From assembly GCA_023336765.1 (NCBI GenBank), contig JAMBLL010000090.1:1-8876 (forward strand): 8,876 nt of DNA, given 5' to 3'. Within the stretch, counting starts at the first letter, position 1. Each line of letters begins with the position of its first letter. The stretch comes from Actinomycetes bacterium. GTDB taxonomy: Bacteria > Actinomycetota > Acidimicrobiia > Spongiisociales > UBA5794. The notes under the pieces are model-generated. The model saw only the letters and a program-made list of their open reading frames with translations. It searched no databases and had not been told where the DNA came from. The translations under genes and the position numbers were made by a program. Of the stretch, positions 4,942 to 8,876 are shown in pieces.

Positions 4942-6720
4942 CTACGCCAAGCCTCCTCTTTGCCAGACTTCGACGAGTTCTCGATACTGGTCGACACGGT
5001 CGACGAGTTCATCGTGTGTTCCCTCGGCAATGATGACCCCGGCATCGACGACAACCACCCGATCTGCACGCTCGGCTGAGCGCAGCCGATGGGCGATCAC
5101 AATGGAGGTACGGTTAGTGAGGAGAGCGCTCAGGGCGTGCTCGACCTTTACCTCTGTTTCGGGGTCGAGATTGGATGTCGCCTCATCGAGGACGATGATG
5201 GCGGGGTCCGCAAGGAAGGCACGGGCCAGAGCCACCAGCTGGCGCTCACCTGCTGAGAACCTCGACCCACGTTCTCTGACCTCGGTATCGAGGCCCTCAG
5301 GAAGGTTCGCGATCCACTCGTCGATCCGCATCTCCTCGAGAACCCGCCAGACGTCCTCATCCGTTGCGTCGGGCTTTGCGTACACCAGGTTCTCGCGCAG
5401 TGAGCCTGAGAACAGGAAACTGTCCTGGGGGATCAACGCCAAGGTATCGACCCTCGATTCACGCGTCACATCCTTGAGGTCGACACCGTCCACACTCACG
5501 GAGCCCCGGGACGGGTCGTAGAAACGCATCACCAGCTTCGCAAGCGTCGACTTGCCAGAACCGGTCTCACCAACGATCGCCACCCGCTCACCAGCGCCCA
5601 CGGACAGCCTGACATCGTGGAGCACCGGCGTCCCGTCGAGATAGCTGAAATCGACATCACGCAAGTCAACGGATCCTTGGACCGGGTCCGGCAGATCGAA
5701 TGCGCCTGGACGTTCATCGACCGCTACTGGTTCGTCCAGCAGTTCGAACAATTTCGCCAGTGCCGCAAGAGCCGACTGGAGCAGGTTGTACACGTTCGAC
5801 AGGTTGATGATCGGTTGGAAGAACCAGTCGAGATAGAGCAGGAACGCAACAAGCGTCCCGATGGTCATGGATCCGTCGATCACCCTCGACGCGCCGATGG
5901 CGAGGGCAGCAACAATGGCGACGATGCGAAGGAACGCGACGACCGGGAAATACCACGAGATCGCACGTGCGGCAGCCATGTTCGCTTCGAAGTGGCGTTC
6001 GTTTACCCGCCCGAACGATGTCGCCTGATCACCCTCCTGGGTGAACGCCTGCACGACACGTACACCGCTGATTCCCTCCTGGAGGGATGAGAGCACAATT
6101 CCGATCCGTTCGCGGACCTGGTCGTATGCACGCCTGGCCTGGCGTTGGAACACGACCGTCACACCGAGGAGGACACCAACCACAATGAACACTGACAGAG
6201 CCATCTGCCAGTCAACAAGCGCCAGGGCGACCGTAACGCCAACGACGGTCAGCAGGTTGCTCAGAGCGAGAACCGCTCCATCTGAGGCGAATTCCTGGAG
6301 AGATTCGATATCGGATGTCATCCGCGACACGAGAACGCCGCTCTTGGTCCTTGAGAAGAATCGCATGTCGAGCCGCAGCAACTTGCCGAACACAACCTCG
6401 CGCAACTGCACCAGGTAGCGTTCCCCGACGTAGGCAACGGTCCATTGAGAGACCATGGTCACGAAGTACTGGATGACGAGCAGGCCAACATAGATTCCAG
6501 CCGCCTTGATGATGACGCTCTTGTCACCAAGGGCGATGCCGTTGTCGATCCCCCCGCGAACGACAAGAGGTCCGAGGAGGCGCACCGCCGTAGCAACGAG
6601 CGTGATCGCTATCGCCCCGGCGAAGGACCAACCAAGACCATGAGACAGACGAGCTGCACGCGTAACAAGACGGCCGGGCCGTTCCACCTTGTAGTCACCA
6701 GCTGAACCCATATATCTCAT
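4942..6720 (-). CDS. ABC exporter half-transporter, subunit with catalytic Glu
   Basis: This is a type IV (B-family, multidrug/lipid-type) ABC half-transporter of 592 residues. It has a six-helix membrane domain (about 30-310; helices near 30-54, 72-94, 150-192 and 258-305) fused to an ATPase domain (about 350-590). ATPase motifs are Walker A GETGSGKST (384-392), Q-loop Gln432, signature FSAGERQ (488-494, degenerate relative to LSGGQ), Walker B IIVLDEATS with catalytic Glu513, and H-loop His544. Its ATG overlaps the TGA of the preceding ABC gene (ATGA), implying translational coupling; GGTGA lies 4 nt before that ATG. A second in-frame ATG at codon 4 is an alternative start. Paired with the upstream subunit it should form a heterodimeric exporter like TM287/288 or LmrCD. 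The substrate is unknown. Confidence 0.93.
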   Translation of the reverse strand: MRYMGSAGDYKVERPGRLVTRAARLSHGLGWSFAGAIAITLVATAVRLLGPLVVRGGIDNGIALGDKSVIIKAAGIYVGLLVIQYFVTMVSQWTVAYVGERYLVQLREVVFGKLLRLDMRFFSRTKSGVLVSRMTSDIESLQEFASDGAVLALSNLLTVVGVTVALALVDWQMALSVFIVVGVLLGVTVVFQRQARRAYDQVRERIGIVLSSLQEGISGVRVVQAFTQEGDQATSFGRVNERHFEANMAAARAISWYFPVVAFLRIVAIVAALAIGASRVIDGSMTIGTLVAFLLYLDWFFQPIINLSNVYNLLQSALAALAKLFELLDEPVAVDERPGAFDLPDPVQGSVDLRDVDFSYLDGTPVLHDVRLSVGAGERVAIVGETGSGKSTLAKLVMRFYDPSRGSVSVDGVDLKDVTRESRVDTLALIPQDSFLFSGSLRENLVYAKPDATDEDVWRVLEEMRIDEWIANLPEGLDTEVRERGSRFSAGERQLVALARAFLADPAIIVLDEATSNLDPETEVKVEHALSALLTNRTSIVIAHRLRSAERADRVVVVDAGVIIAEGTHDELVDRVDQYRELVEVWQRGGLA

Positions 6721-8504
6721 ACGTTCACCGAATCATCGGTGGTGGCAAGCACCTCTGCGTACCTCGTGACGCTACGCAGCAACTCATCGTGTGGCCCGAA
6801 AGCAACGAGCTTGCCAGCCTCGATGAACGCAACGTTGTCAACGATCGCAAGCGTTGAAGTGCGGTGAGCGACGATCACAGTCGTCCGCCCGGACATCACC
6901 TGCCTCAGCGCCTCCTGAATTTCCGCCTCGACAACCGCATCGACGGACGATGTCGCGTCGTCGAGGATCAGCACCCGTGGGTCACGGACAACTCCACGGG
7001 CAAGGCTCACCCTTTGGCGTTGACCACCAGACAGGGTCGCCCCACGCTCGCCCACAACCGTGTCGTACCGATCCGGCATGTCACAGATGAAGTCATGAGC
7101 CCTCGCAAGCCGGGCTGCCGAGCGGACCTGGTCGTCCGTGGCCATAGGAGCACCAACACGGATGTTCGCGGCAACCGACGCAGAGAAGAGGAACGTCTCC
7201 TGGAACACCACAGACACCTCGTGGCGTAACTGGTCGAGGCTGAGTTCACGGACGTCGACCCCGTCGAGGAGGACGGCGCCAGCTGACACGTCATAGAACC
7301 TGGGGATCAGGTGCGCAAGAGTTGACTTGCCGGACCCGGTGACACCCACGATGCCTACAGATGTCCCACCCTCGATCGTGAAAGAGACGCCATCGAGTAC
7401 GGTGGTCCCGTCCGGATACGCAAAGGACACATCGACGAATTCGACCTCCCCGGGCCCCTGAGGAAGAACAACAGGGTCCGCGGGATCGTCGATCTCGGGA
7501 TCGGTCTCAAGCAGCATGTCGATTCTCGATGCTGCTGCAGCTGAGCGAGGGAGGTTCGCAAAGAACCAGCCGGTGATCATCAACGGCAGGACCATCACTG
7601 CCAGGTACTGGGTGAAGGCCACAAACTCGCCGATCGTGATCTGCCCATCAACGACGCGAATACCTCCCACCGCCAGAACGGCAACGGTCCCAAGAGCTGG
7701 AATGATCTCGAAGAGTGGCCGGTGGATCGCCCGTTGTCTGGCCATGCCCATCGATGAGTCGAATATGACCTCGGCCTTTTCGTCGAGCCGTCCCTGCTGC
7801 TGGGCCTCCTGCCCGTAGCTCTTGACGACTTCGATGCCTGAGACGCTCTCCTCAACGACATGGGAGAGTTCAGAGAGTCGCTCCTGGAGATCAAAGGAGT
7901 AGCCGACGACTTTGCTTGCGAAACGCCCGGACGTGAACAACAAAGCGGGAACCATCAACGCTGCTACTCCGCCGAGCACAGGGTCGATGATGATGAGCAC
8001 GATCGCCACGACCAGGAACATGACGAGGTTCGCCACGGTGATCGGCAACATCGCAAGAATCAGTCTGAGCTGAGAAAGGTCAGATGATGCACGCGCCATC
8101 AACTCACCCGTCGACGTGACATCATGGAAGCTGAAGGCCATGCGCTGGATATGGGTGAAGATCCGGTTCCGGATGTCCGCCTCTGCCCGATACGACAGCT
8201 TGAACCCGAAATACCTTCGCAGGGCCACTCCCACCGCCTGGATCGCTCCGGCGACCAGGATGGCGATGAGGATCGGCCACACCATGGTCATGTCCTCTGC
8301 CGTGGTTGCCTCGTCGATAACTGCACCAACGAGGTACGGGATCGTGACGATCATTGCCATCCACAGGAGGGCACCGGCAATGGACCTCGCGGCTATGGCG
8401 CGGTAGTTATTGAGAAGCCTGCCGAGGAGGTTCACTCCGCTGCGAAGATCTCTCAGTCTCGACCGTTGCTCCTTCATCACAAGAAGCGTACCGGTCACGC
8501 GCAT
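6717..8504 (-). CDS. ABC exporter half-transporter, degenerate-site subunit
   Basis: This 595-residue type IV ABC half-transporter has a membrane domain (about 40-315; helices near 42-64, 76-96, 152-192 and 266-312) and an ATPase domain (about 352-590). Motifs are Walker A GVTGSGKST (387-395), Q-loop Gln435, canonical signature LSGGQRQ (491-497), Walker B VLILDDATS and H-loop His547. Asp516 replaces the usual catalytic Glu, as in the degenerate subunit of heterodimeric exporters, and complements the partner encoded just downstream. The start is uncertain. The ATG at 8504 gives a 98-bp overlap with the upstream membrane-protein frame; the ATG at codon 10 (8477) would shorten it to 71 bp. Neither has a strong ribosome site. 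The start of the membrane domain is unaffected. Confidence 0.92.
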   Translation of the reverse strand: MRVTGTLLVMKEQRSRLRDLRSGVNLLGRLLNNYRAIAARSIAGALLWMAMIVTIPYLVGAVIDEATTAEDMTMVWPILIAILVAGAIQAVGVALRRYFGFKLSYRAEADIRNRIFTHIQRMAFSFHDVTSTGELMARASSDLSQLRLILAMLPITVANLVMFLVVAIVLIIIDPVLGGVAALMVPALLFTSGRFASKVVGYSFDLQERLSELSHVVEESVSGIEVVKSYGQEAQQQGRLDEKAEVIFDSSMGMARQRAIHRPLFEIIPALGTVAVLAVGGIRVVDGQITIGEFVAFTQYLAVMVLPLMITGWFFANLPRSAAAASRIDMLLETDPEIDDPADPVVLPQGPGEVEFVDVSFAYPDGTTVLDGVSFTIEGGTSVGIVGVTGSGKSTLAHLIPRFYDVSAGAVLLDGVDVRELSLDQLRHEVSVVFQETFLFSASVAANIRVGAPMATDDQVRSAARLARAHDFICDMPDRYDTVVGERGATLSGGQRQRVSLARGVVRDPRVLILDDATSSVDAVVEAEIQEALRQVMSGRTTVIVAHRTSTLAIVDNVAFIEAGKLVAFGPHDELLRSVTRYAEVLATTDDSVNV

Positions 8505-8876
8505 CGCTCAAAGCCGTCCAAGCAGCGGTCACGAGTATCGGTGCTGCGACAACCGCTACGCCAACGAAGTAGAACAGAATGAGGATCACGCCAAGGGCGC
8601 CGAAGGCTGCCACAGCTGAACGTGTGTCAGCTGGCATCAGATTGAGGGCGAACCATGCCCCCGCAGCAAGGACGACCTCAACAATGAGCGCAACGAAGGC
8701 CGAGTGCTGAACCGGACGAGGAGGGCCGAATCGGTAGATGGCCCACAGCATCCCGAAGACCCAAACAGCGACCAGGAGGACAAGGAAGAATTGGGCAAAA
8801 GAGACAGACCCGAGCTCGAGCGCCGAGCTGATCTCATCCCAGATCGTCTCGCCGAAAATCAGCAACGAGTACCCGA
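8407..8876 (-). CDS. YihY/BrkB-family membrane protein, 3' part (runs off the window)
   Basis: The frame is open to the right edge of the window, reading GYS before a TTG at 8865, so this is probably the C-terminal part of a longer gene rather than a 152-residue protein. It shows a hydrophobic segment ending in AIYRFGPPRPV (residues about 24-51 from the TTG), a second (about 54-77) and a long third around FGALGVILILFYFVG (about 86-117). This order, with a Tyr-Arg-Phe-x-Pro loop and a Gly-Ala-Leu before the last segment, fits the C-terminal half of YihY/virulence factor BrkB proteins: six-helix inner-membrane proteins of unclear function. The polar tail after about residue 120 overlaps the ABC gene in another frame. 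Family assignment is moderate; the alternative is an unnamed polytopic membrane protein. Confidence 0.65.
   Translation of the reverse strand, partial: GYSLLIFGETIWDEISSALELGSVSFAQFFLVLLVAVWVFGMLWAIYRFGPPRPVQHSAFVALIVEVVLAAGAWFALNLMPADTRSAVAAFGALGVILILFYFVGVAVVAAPILVTAAWTALSDARDRYASCDEGATVETERSSQRSEPPRQASQ

Overview
The window reads as chromosomal DNA of an actinobacterium (Actinomycetota). The evidence is the mix of genes: a NucS/EndoMS mismatch endonuclease, an Eis-type acetyltransferase, a luciferase-like F420-type oxidoreductase and a Gram-positive-type SufB. GTG and TTG starts and TANNNT -10 boxes placed just before start codons also fit. The moderately high GC and moderate codon bias suggest something like the Acidimicrobiia rather than Streptomyces or Mycobacterium, but that is inference.

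Layout. Positions 1-210 hold no supported gene, only short repeats. On the minus strand follow nucS (211-870), sufB (978-2381) and an Eis-like N-acetyltransferase (2775-4004). A 393-bp gap between the last two is rich in repeats and hairpins. The Eis-like gene is divergent from a plus-strand LLM-class oxidoreductase (4079-4858); the 74 bp between them contain a perfect 16-bp palindrome. Converging on the oxidoreductase is a minus-strand operon: the 3' part of a YihY/BrkB-like membrane protein gene (8407 to the window edge), then two ABC exporter half-transporters (6717-8504 and 4942-6720) that overlap by ATGA.

Functionally these are mostly separate housekeeping or stress units: replication fidelity (NucS), Fe-S cluster assembly (SufB), acetyl transfer (Eis-like), F420 redox chemistry (LLM) and export (ABC pair). 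The ABC pair is clearly a heterodimer. One subunit carries LSGGQ with an Asp at the catalytic Glu position, the other carries the Glu with a degenerate SAGER signature. This predicts one functional and one degenerate ATP site.

The most unusual signal is non-coding. Tandem 7-bp repeats lie within 0-7 nt of the stop codon of all four single genes (nucS, sufB, Eis-like, LLM). Two of these arrays (nucS and LLM, about 4.6 kb apart on opposite strands) use the same heptamer, ATCGTAA/ATCGTAG, in the same orientation relative to their gene, and the LLM stop codon lies inside its array. I do not recognise this as a described element. No mobile element, CRISPR array, rRNA or tRNA gene was seen.
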